In this document: positions 38,701 through 43,395 of the stretch, piece by piece
How positions within the stretch are numbered: the stretch's first letter is position 1
Layout: every line of letters starts with the position of its first letter
From: a virus
Direction: 5' to 3' (one strand)
IMG/VR virus record: IMGVR_UViG_3300001920_000011
Location: 1 to 43,395 of that record
DNA: 43,395 nucleotides
Position numbers and translations under genes: made by a program
The notes under the pieces: generated by a model
Databases searched by the model: none
The model's input: only the letters and a program-made list of their open reading frames with translations
What the model was told of the DNA's origin: nothing

Positions 38701-38962
38701 CGCGATCGTGATGGACGTGCCCGACGCGGAAGAGGAAATCGCCGATCTGACGATTCCGTCGGGCGGTGTGCGCTTGCCGCTCGCCAAGTCCTACCGGTCC
38801 ATTCGAACCGTGATCGGCACGTTCCAAGACGACGGCGGCACCGCCGACAAGCTGCTGGTGCTCGACAAGGACGCGGCGCTGGGGCCGCTCGTCCAGGCTT
38901 TCGCCGGCGGGTCGCCGGTATCGGCGCTGGCCGATTTCCGAATCAAAGGGGTGAAACGATGA
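35762..38962 (+). CDS. gpJ-like tail tip / host specificity protein
   Basis: A 1066-aa central tail-tip protein. Residues 1-22 look like a signal peptide (MRRLSLLLATTALIAIPEPAPA), unusual for a virion protein; 24-75 is hydrophobic. About 95-290 has the gpJ-like hub pattern (TGKLHVGRLRLSGAQTLVE, FGRGTTDGDSALNAAL). Residues about 300-385 appear to be an inserted beta domain (FTADAAADTLTLADG, LRTGMRVRLTTTGTLPGGL, LSDAGSGTHTITA). A fibronectin-III-like domain spans about 635-720. The C-terminal ~100 residues repeat YLPDG/YLPN-type units. It should bind the host receptor directly or carry the fibres. Confidence 0.9.
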   Translation: MRRLSLLLATTALIAIPEPAPAAPVVAAVGAAALGGLQIGGTLATGLTFGFSWTAAAVAGVGSLALGFVTQALTPKPKAAEAPSLPDISRDRTLAIRQPIVTGKLHVGRLRLSGAQTLVESTGANNGKLHLLITLSVQPLGRLDELWINDEQVPLDWEFGAGIGGNATGKYAGNVKAWFGRGTTDGDSALNAALTDALGATWTEDHKQDGCGKLYVQLDWNESLFGGGTPNVSCVARAADLHDPRDDSTGWTDNWALAVAYYLTLAQNLGGFGAAWAEIDDDALIAAANASDEMVAVADKSVTFTADAAADTLTLADGTARLRTGMRVRLTTTGTLPGGLATGTDYYVCETGTLVLGLSTTLANARARTIIALSDAGSGTHTITAKAEPRYTANGTIDTADDPETILGKLLSGGAGKLVRVQGKWEIKAGVWAAPTRAALTMDDMVQGFSVAWRREPREAFNGVKGTFVDPDSAWQPTDFPAVAVAAYLTEDQNIRAWRANAELPFTLSPSMAQRIARIELERNRRQVSTKWGCKLTALDIAAGDVVPLTYPRYGWSDKAFEVGSFKLTTIEAEGATAAMVELGLAEIDENVFAWNPADEIDLPPSPRTNLPSPGTVAPPTSLTLSSGSGELDSRIDGTIFSRLRLDWVSPADAFVTGGGLIEIQFKKSADAEWQPSEFARGDANFYRILDVADGVAYDVRIRSRNYLGAVSPDWVVKTGHVVQGKSEKPPRVIRARLSQGRIWGELESALPLDFAGFRVKYNRGADRNFATARAAHGDTVVALPWDVSPDLAGRVTFFVVGVDTSGNESASPAVIVVDLGDRAIANVIETVDFKAAGFPGTIAGGSVSGGDLVADDDGGLYLPNPNALYLPDGAADYLPVAYEELTYEFAYVPGPDAIPSTLTLDLDAAGEGIAIEFDPDDQAQYLPDGLGAYLPGSGGYLADGAGWRPWPGAVETARQLYRFRITAQASATRGRISACAIVMDVPDAEEEIADLTIPSGGVRLPLAKSYRSIRTVIGTFQDDGGTADKLLVLDKDAALGPLVQAFAGGSPVSALADFRIKGVKR

Positions 38963-39927
38963 CCGCACTTCCCGCCGCCGGGTATTTTTCCGATCCGGCC
39001 CGCACCAACGCCGAAGCGAAAACGGCGCAGGACGACATGCTGGCTTTCGTGCGCCAGATGCTGGGCGGCCAAGCGTCGACCGAGCTGACGATCGCGTCGG
39101 GCGCGGCCGTCCCGACGCGCGGCATGCACACGATCGACACCGAAGCGGATGCGGCTTCCGACGACCTGACCAATCTCGACACGACGAATCTGCCCGACGG
39201 GTCGTGGCTGCTGGTCGGTTGCGCCGACGCGGCGCGCGTGGTCACGGTCAAACACAACGCCGGCGGGGCCGGGCAGATCGCGCTGACCGGGGCGGCCGAC
39301 GCGGCGCTCGACGCCACGTCGAAATACATCCTGCTGCGCCGGTCCGGCGCGAACTGGGCGGAGATCGGGCGCTTCGGCTTCATCGTCGAATCGGAGTTGC
39401 TCAAACAAGGCCGCCACACGATTTGGGTGCCGGCCGTCGCGATGATTCCGCGCACGACCAACGGCGCGGCGTCGGGCTCGGTCGAAACGACGACCAACAA
39501 GGTCATGCTGAAGACCTTGGATTTCGACGCGTCGACGATCGAATACGCGCAATTCGCGATCCGCATGCCCAAGGGCTGGGACGAAGGAACGGTCGCGGCC
39601 GTGTTCGTGTGGTCGCACGCGGCGACGACGACGAATTTTAAAGTGTCCTGGGGCTTGCAGGCGGTCGCGATTTCCGACGATGACGCGCTCGACGCCGCCT
39701 TCGGCACGGCGCAATACGCCAACGACACCGGCGGCACGACGAACGACGCCTATGCCTCGCCCGAAACGTCGGCGATCACGATCGCGGGCACGCCGGCGGC
39801 CGAGGATCTCGTGATCTTCCAAGTGCTGCGCAAGGCCGACGACGGCACCAACGACACGCTGGCGGTCGATGCGCGCCTGCATGGCGTGACGCTCTACTAC
39901 ACCGTCAACGCGCCGACGGACGCCTAA
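38959..39927 (+). CDS. Tail appendage protein
   Basis: A 322-aa protein with a N-terminal 140-residue linker-type domain (MTALPAAGYFSDPARTNAEAKTAQDDMLAFVRQML ... SKYILLRRSGANWAEIGRFGF) and a C-terminal beta domain (WVPAVAMIPRTTNGAASGSVETTTNKVMLKTLDFDAS ... YAQFAIRMPKGWDEGTVAAVFVWSH ... DARLHGVTLYYTVNA). The C-terminal pattern is widespread in phage tail or structural proteins of alphaproteobacterial and marine phages. Likely part of the tail fibre/tip. Starts by ATGA overlap with the gpJ-like gene. Confidence 0.82.
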   Translation: MTALPAAGYFSDPARTNAEAKTAQDDMLAFVRQMLGGQASTELTIASGAAVPTRGMHTIDTEADAASDDLTNLDTTNLPDGSWLLVGCADAARVVTVKHNAGGAGQIALTGAADAALDATSKYILLRRSGANWAEIGRFGFIVESELLKQGRHTIWVPAVAMIPRTTNGAASGSVETTTNKVMLKTLDFDASTIEYAQFAIRMPKGWDEGTVAAVFVWSHAATTTNFKVSWGLQAVAISDDDALDAAFGTAQYANDTGGTTNDAYASPETSAITIAGTPAAEDLVIFQVLRKADDGTNDTLAVDARLHGVTLYYTVNAPTDA

Positions 39928-39928
39928 G

Positions 39929-40870
39929 ATGACCCGCCCTTACGACAAGCCGGGGCTGGGCCATAACGGCGGCCCGCCGCTCGACGATATCGATCCGGCC
40001 GAAGCGCGGATCGTGTCGAAGTTCCGTTGTTCGCTGCTGATGACGACGGCGCTGGTCGGCTTCATGGCCGGTGCGGCGCTCGCGGCGCCGCCCAGCGTCG
40101 ATTTTCTGCTGGGGGCCGGCGGCGGCGGCGGCGGTTACAACGGCGGCGGCGGCGGCGGGGCGGGCGGCGTCAAATCCGGCACGCAAGCCATCGTGCCGGG
40201 CGACACCTACACGGTCACGATCCCGGCCGGCGGCAACGGCTCGACCAGCGGATCGGTCAAGGGCGGCAAGGGCAGCAACGCGGCCTTTGGCCCGAACTCG
40301 GCCGAGGGCGGCGGCGGCGGCGGCTCGGGCTCTAACGTCAACGGCGATAATGGCGGCTCGGGCGGCGGTGCGGCGTGGAACGGCAATCCCGGCGCCAAGG
40401 GCCTTGGCACGTCCGGCGAAGGCAACGACGGCGGCGTCAACCATTTCGGCAACGCGATGGCCGGCGGTGGCGGCGGCAAAAACCAAGTGGGGGCCAATGG
40501 CGCCACGACCGCCGGCAAAGGCGGCGACGGCGTCACGTCAAGCCTGTCGGGCGCGTCCGAAGCCTATGGCGCGGGCGGCGGCGGCGGCGGCAACACGGCG
40601 TCGTCGGGTGGCGATGGTGGGTCCAGCAATCTCGGCGGCAAGGGTGGTTCGGCGGCCGGCGCCGGTTCGAACGCGACGGCGAGCAAGGCCAGCGGCGGCG
40701 GCGGCGGCGGCTCCCTCGCCAATGGCGGCAACGGCTCGGGCGGCTTCCTGATCGTCAGCTATCCCGACACCTACGCCTTGCCGGTTCTGACGACCGGGTC
40801 GCCGACTTACGTCCATTCCGGCGGCAATCATATTTTCATCTTCCTGGGCTCCGGCTCGATCAAGTGGTGA
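39929..40870 (+). CDS. Glycine-rich tail adhesin
   Basis: A 313-aa protein. Residues 9-16 are GLGHNGGP, 33-52 are a hydrophobic, AxA-ending segment like a signal peptide (CSLLMTTALVGFMAGAALA), and about 60-270 are Gly-rich, with multiple runs of Gly separated by Asn/Ser/Ala (more than ten GGG to GGGGGG tracts). The end (FLIVSYPDTYALPVLTTGSPTYVHSGGNHIFIFLGSGSIKW) is beta-like. Polyglycine sandwich tips are known receptor-binding adhesins (phage S16 gp38-type), so receptor binding is a reasonable inference. The repeat structure could also promote strain-to-strain variation. Confidence 0.8.
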   Translation: MTRPYDKPGLGHNGGPPLDDIDPAEARIVSKFRCSLLMTTALVGFMAGAALAAPPSVDFLLGAGGGGGGYNGGGGGGAGGVKSGTQAIVPGDTYTVTIPAGGNGSTSGSVKGGKGSNAAFGPNSAEGGGGGGSGSNVNGDNGGSGGGAAWNGNPGAKGLGTSGEGNDGGVNHFGNAMAGGGGGKNQVGANGATTAGKGGDGVTSSLSGASEAYGAGGGGGGNTASSGGDGGSSNLGGKGGSAAGAGSNATASKASGGGGGGSLANGGNGSGGFLIVSYPDTYALPVLTTGSPTYVHSGGNHIFIFLGSGSIKW

Positions 40871-40878
40871 GGGCGGCG

Positions 40879-41223
40879 ATGGCGCATTTCGCGAAACTCG
40901 ATTCGGAAAACGTCGTCGAGCGGGTGGAGGTCGTCAGCAATGCGATTGCGACCGACGAAGCGGCGGGCGTGGCGTTCCTGCAAAGCCTTTACGGCGCCGA
41001 AACGCGCTGGGCGCAATGCTCGTATAACGCGAATATCCGCAAGCAATTCCCCGGCGCCGGATTCAAATTCGACGCCGCCGCCGATGTGTTCGTGGCACCC
41101 CGCCCGTTCGCATCGTGGTCGCTCGACGAAAACCACGATTGGCAACCGCCGGTGCCGATGCCCGGCGAAGGCGGCCCGTGGTTCTGGAACGAAACCGCGC
41201 AAGCGTGGGAGGCGTCGCCATGA
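40879..41223 (+). CDS. Small tail-associated protein
   Basis: A 114-aa protein (MAHFAKLDSENVVERVEVVSN ... FLQSLYGAETRWAQCSYNANIRKQFPGAGFKFDAAADVFVAPRPFASWSLDENHDWQPPVPMP). This pattern is common in tailed phages, including cyanophages, as a short structural protein of unknown role near fibres. I start at the ATG at 40879, preceded by GAGGG; a GTG at 40867 overlapping the previous stop is the alternative. Its final AWEASP overlaps the next gene by 4 bp. Confidence 0.85.
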   Translation: MAHFAKLDSENVVERVEVVSNAIATDEAAGVAFLQSLYGAETRWAQCSYNANIRKQFPGAGFKFDAAADVFVAPRPFASWSLDENHDWQPPVPMPGEGGPWFWNETAQAWEASP

Positions 41224-41306
41224 CCATCCCCGATTGGCGGGTCGCGGTCGCGCTGCTGATCGTGTTCGTTCTCGTGGCCATCTTCTGGCCGGAAAAGAAG
41301 GGGTAG
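41220..41306 (+). CDS. 28-aa membrane peptide
   Basis: A 28-aa peptide, MTIPDWRVAVALLIVFVLVAIFWPEKKG: one transmembrane helix with a basic C-terminal tail. It starts by ATGA overlap with the preceding gene and ends 3 bp before the holin-like gene. Small membrane peptides at this location can modulate holins, which is inference. A second 28-aa membrane peptide lies at 42811-42897 in the same cassette. Confidence 0.6.
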   Translation: MTIPDWRVAVALLIVFVLVAIFWPEKKG

Positions 41307-41309
41307 GGG

Positions 41310-41651
41310 ATGGGCGATCCGTTCGCATGGCTGGCCGAGGCGTCGGGGATCGCGAAGGGGGTGATCGTCACCTTCGTGGCGTCGCTGTTCGGGCGCTTGA
41401 TGTTCCACGCCCGCGCGGCCCAGCGCGGCACGCGGCGATTCTGGTCGTGGCATCTGGCGTGGGAACTGCCCGTCGCCGTGGGCATGGGCCTGATCGGCGA
41501 CGGCTTGGCCACCTGGCTCGATCTCGCCGACGGCACGCGCATCGGCTTCGTCGCGATGGTCGCCTATCTCGGCCCGCACGCGATCGACGAAATGTTCGTG
41601 ACCGCGCGCGACGCCGCGCGCACCCGCATGGGCGGCAACCCCAAAAACTGA
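41310..41651 (+). CDS. Holin-like protein (LydA type)
   Basis: A 113-aa membrane protein with hydrophobic segments near 14-33 (GIAKGVIVTFVASLFGRL), 50-66 (WELPVAVGMGLIGDGLA) and 76-93 (IGFVAMVAYLGPHAIDEM). The middle FWSWHLAWELPVAVGMGLIGDG is the pattern of LydA-type phage holins. It opens the inner membrane to release endolysin or signal lysis. It sits just upstream of the muralytic gene, as in many lysis cassettes. Assignment by pattern. Confidence 0.78.
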   Translation: MGDPFAWLAEASGIAKGVIVTFVASLFGRLMFHARAAQRGTRRFWSWHLAWELPVAVGMGLIGDGLATWLDLADGTRIGFVAMVAYLGPHAIDEMFVTARDAARTRMGGNPKN

Positions 41652-41662
41652 AGGACGACAAC

Positions 41663-42139
41663 ATGACCGCTTCGATCGGCCGGGCCGTGCCCGGCGGAAA
41701 CGTGCCGCCGCGCGCGTTTCGCAATCACAATCCCGGCAATATCCGCGAATCCGCCGGCGACCGCACGCAATGGGTGGGCGAACGCGCCAACGACGACGAT
41801 CCCGCGTTCGAGGAATTCGACACGCCCGTCTTCGGCTTCCGCGCGTTGGCGATCACGCTGCGCAATTACAAACGCCTCTACGGCCTCGCCACGATCCGGG
41901 GGCTGATCACGCGCTGGGCGCCGCCCAAGGAAAACGACACGGCGAAATACATCGCCTTCGTGTCGCGCGCGATGTCGCTCGACGCCGATGCCGAGATCGA
42001 TCTCGACAGCCGCGCCAACCTCATCTGCCTGTGCTTCGCGATCTCGCGCAAGGAAGCGGGCTATCGCCCCGACGGGTCCGATTGGTTCCGCCTCGAGGAT
42101 GCCGCCGCGGGCATCGACCTCGCCCTCGGCAAAGCCTGA
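41663..42139 (+). CDS. P5-like muralytic protein (endolysin)
   Basis: A 158-aa cytoplasmic-type protein without signal peptide, homologous by pattern to PRD1 P5-like structural/lytic proteins: FRNHNPGNIRESAGD, WVGERANDDDPAFEEFDTPVFGFRALAITLRNYKRLYGLATIRGLITRWAPPKEND and AKYIAFVSRAMSLDADAEIDL. The R-N-x-N-P-G-N-I motif and downstream W-A-P-P are diagnostic of that family, which cuts peptidoglycan. Lies between two holin-like genes. It starts at ATG 41663 with AAGGA upstream. Confidence 0.88.
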   Translation: MTASIGRAVPGGNVPPRAFRNHNPGNIRESAGDRTQWVGERANDDDPAFEEFDTPVFGFRALAITLRNYKRLYGLATIRGLITRWAPPKENDTAKYIAFVSRAMSLDADAEIDLDSRANLICLCFAISRKEAGYRPDGSDWFRLEDAAAGIDLALGKA

Positions 42140-42151
42140 AAGGAAATCCCG

Positions 42152-42814
42152 ATGCTTCCCGCCATCTTCGCCGCGATCAGCGGCGTGGCCGCGTTGGTCG
42201 ACGCGGGCAAATCCGCCTACGAGGCGATCGCCGGAAAACCGTCTTCGGCGCCCGACGCGAAGGCGCTGCAAACGGAAGTCGAATCCCTGCCGCCCGAACA
42301 GCAGCAAGCTTGGGCCTCGGCGATGTCGCAAAAGATCGACATGCACAAGTCCGAGACGGCGCGTATCGCCAACGAACAGGGCGAGGTGACGGCCGAGCTG
42401 CTGCGCGTGCTCGATCCGGTCGCGGCGGCGAAGGTGGCGGTGCTGCGCATGACCACGCGCCCCTGGGTCGTGCGCAAAATGGTGCATGTGATCGTGCTGC
42501 CGGTCTACGTCACCTGCCTCGACGTGGTGCTGATGTTCCTCAACGGCTGCTATCGCACCGTCACCGGCAATCGCGAATTCTCGCCCTTCGATCTCTTCGC
42601 CGAAAAGCTGTTCGGCGAGGGCTCGATCTACGTCGTCATGTATCAATGGGCGGCCCCCACGGCCGCCGCCGTAGTCGTTTCCTACATCGCCGCGAAATCG
42701 GTCGAGGCCGTCAAGAACGGCCCGGCCGCCGGCGACGGCATCGCCGGCGCGATCGGCCGCGTGGTGCAGGCGGCGACGTCCGTCGTCTCGACCGTGCGCG
42801 GCGCGAAGAAATGA
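42152..42814 (+). CDS. 3-TM holin, GTA type
   Basis: A 220-aa protein resembling the gene-transfer-agent 3-TM holin family. Residues 1-25 are an Ala-rich amphipathic helix, 40-105 a charged region (LPPEQQQAWASAMSQKIDMHKSETARI) and a TTRPWVVRKMVHVIVLPVYV membrane entry starts near 110; further TM segments lie near 115-140 and 165-185. R-P-W at about 109-111 is a family hallmark. A second holin beside the LydA-like one suggests a two-component or holin/antiholin arrangement. Confidence 0.87.
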   Translation: MLPAIFAAISGVAALVDAGKSAYEAIAGKPSSAPDAKALQTEVESLPPEQQQAWASAMSQKIDMHKSETARIANEQGEVTAELLRVLDPVAAAKVAVLRMTTRPWVVRKMVHVIVLPVYVTCLDVVLMFLNGCYRTVTGNREFSPFDLFAEKLFGEGSIYVVMYQWAAPTAAAVVVSYIAAKSVEAVKNGPAAGDGIAGAIGRVVQAATSVVSTVRGAKK

Positions 42815-42897
42815 CCGCGCGCGCCTGGGGCTTCGTCGCCCTGTTCGTGATCTGCGCGGTGCTGGTCGCCCCGCTGATCCATTTCCCCAAACCCTGA
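42811..42897 (+). CDS. 28-aa membrane peptide
   Basis: A 28-aa peptide, MTARAWGFVALFVICAVLVAPLIHFPKP: a single transmembrane helix with a short Pro/basic tail. It starts by ATGA overlap with the 3-TM holin gene, which supports translation. It has the same length and layout as the peptide at 41220-41306, although the sequences differ. It might tune lysis timing, by context only. Confidence 0.6.
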   Translation: MTARAWGFVALFVICAVLVAPLIHFPKP

Positions 42898-42933
42898 AAT
42901 CGCCCGCCCTCGAAACGAACGAAAGGAATCGCC

Positions 42934-43395
42934 ATGTCGATCTTCGATTGGATCTATCTCGTCGCCGCATTGCTGGTGGCGCTGCTGGGCGTCGCCGTCA
43001 TCAGGAACGCGCGCGGGCTGGGCGGGGCGGGCTTCGCCGTCGTGCTGTTCATCCTCGCCTTGCTGCTCGCGGGCCAGGCGCTGGGCGCCCCGCCGGCGGG
43101 CGGCCCGGGCCCGCATGCCGATTGGTATCGCGGGCTCGAGCGCCCGAACAACGCGGGATCCTGCTGCTCGGAAGCCGATTGCCGCCCGGTCGAAGCGCGC
43201 GTCGGGCCGGCGGGCTACGAGGCGTTGATCACGCCCGAAACGCACGGGCCGGTCGGCGCCAAGCAAGCCGAATGGATCGCGATCCCCGAGGACAAGATCA
43301 TCCGCCCCGCGCAAGGCGGCCACCCCGAAGGCCGCGCGGTGCTGTGTTGGATGCAGGGCACGATCTATTGCTTCGTCCGCCCGCTGGAGACGTGA
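42934..43395 (+). CDS. Membrane-anchored Cys-rich protein
   Basis: A 153-aa protein. Two hydrophobic helices span about 5-23 and 30-51, followed by a periplasmic/extracytoplasmic domain that starts after PHADWYRGLERPNNAGSCCSEADCRPVEARVG. It has CC at 72-73, C near 78 and two more Cys (LCWM, YCFV). Similar C-C-x-x-x-D-C domains are common in alphaproteobacterial chromosomal and phage proteins; function unknown. The stop is the last base of the window, so the prophage continues beyond. AAAGGAAT precedes the ATG. Confidence 0.75.
   Translation: MSIFDWIYLVAALLVALLGVAVIRNARGLGGAGFAVVLFILALLLAGQALGAPPAGGPGPHADWYRGLERPNNAGSCCSEADCRPVEARVGPAGYEALITPETHGPVGAKQAEWIAIPEDKIIRPAQGGHPEGRAVLCWMQGTIYCFVRPLET

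Noticed and set aside
35276-38968. 1230-codon minus-strand frame (and similar ones at 22894-25584 and 26330-29326)
   Set aside because: All are mirror frames of the tail-tip, terminase/portal and capsid genes, with repetitive Arg/Gly/Ala composition and no recognisable motif.
1-43395. CRISPR arrays, insertion sequences and rRNA genes
   Set aside because: No regularly spaced repeats, transposase signatures or rRNA-like sequence were seen.

Overview
The window is the left junction and almost all of an integrated, temperate, tailed bacteriophage (HK97-type capsid, siphovirus-like tail) in a high-GC alphaproteobacterium. The host assignment rests on a GcrA homologue, a GapR-type (DUF2312) protein, an IalB-like secreted protein, a gene-transfer-agent-type 3-TM holin and a tail-tip order resembling alphaproteobacterial GTA/prophages. 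An order such as Rhodospirillales is plausible, but the sequence alone does not fix it.

Layout. (1) 1-1820: host chromosome with a small Smr-like gene, a small hypothetical gene, msrA and another hypothetical gene. (2) 1821-1867: the 3' part of a tRNA-Val(CAC) gene on the minus strand, cut in the anticodon stem. This is the left attachment site. The intact tRNA and the other attachment site should lie beyond position 43395, because no second copy is visible here. (3) 1910-9054: a leftward early operon, mostly linked by 4-bp ATGA/GTGA overlaps. It runs from a sigma70-like promoter at 9089-9117 down to an excisionase-like gene and a tyrosine integrase, and includes GapR-like, HD-phosphohydrolase, ASCH/PUA-like and DUF5131 genes plus many small unknown genes. 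One zinc-ribbon gene lies on the opposite strand inside it. (4) 9089-12080: lysogeny control region. Two clusters of 14-bp palindromic operators (consensus near ACAAGAAAACTTGT) flank a small cargo region (IalB-like secreted protein, a 48-aa basic protein, and a two-gene minus-strand unit with a HicB-like protein) and the LexA/CI-type repressor. The right cluster has a lambda-like order: one operator over PRM, one next to its -35, one over the probable rightward promoter. (5) 12080-21874: rightward early operon with a Cro/YdaS-like regulator, small unknown genes, GcrA, MT-A70 adenine methyltransferase, an unusual m5C methyltransferase, a D5/SF3 helicase and, at the lambda-Q position, an unknown 226-aa protein followed by a possible promoter and a strong terminator. 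(6) 21964-43395: late genes in canonical order: HNH, candidate cos, small and large terminase, portal, protease, capsid, head-tail connectors, tail tube, tail chaperones with a -1 frameshift site, tape measure, tail tip, NlpC/P60-like protein, gpJ-like protein, fibres/adhesin, then lysis genes (two holins, a P5-like muralytic protein, tiny membrane peptides) and a membrane-anchored Cys-rich protein.

How it fits together: the repressor should hold the leftward and rightward operons silent from the paired operators. On derepression the left operon supplies Int/Xis and host-modifying proteins and the right operon supplies replication, DNA modification and a GcrA homologue that may act on host-style GANTC promoters. 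The late operon then builds and releases virions. Points most worth a second look are the lambda-like operator logic with probable leaderless transcripts, the conserved-looking out-of-frame xis/int overlap, the six-repeat m5C methyltransferase with an embedded zinc ribbon, the GLGHNGGP motif shared by capsid and fibre proteins, and the tail-tip proteins carrying secretion-signal-like segments.
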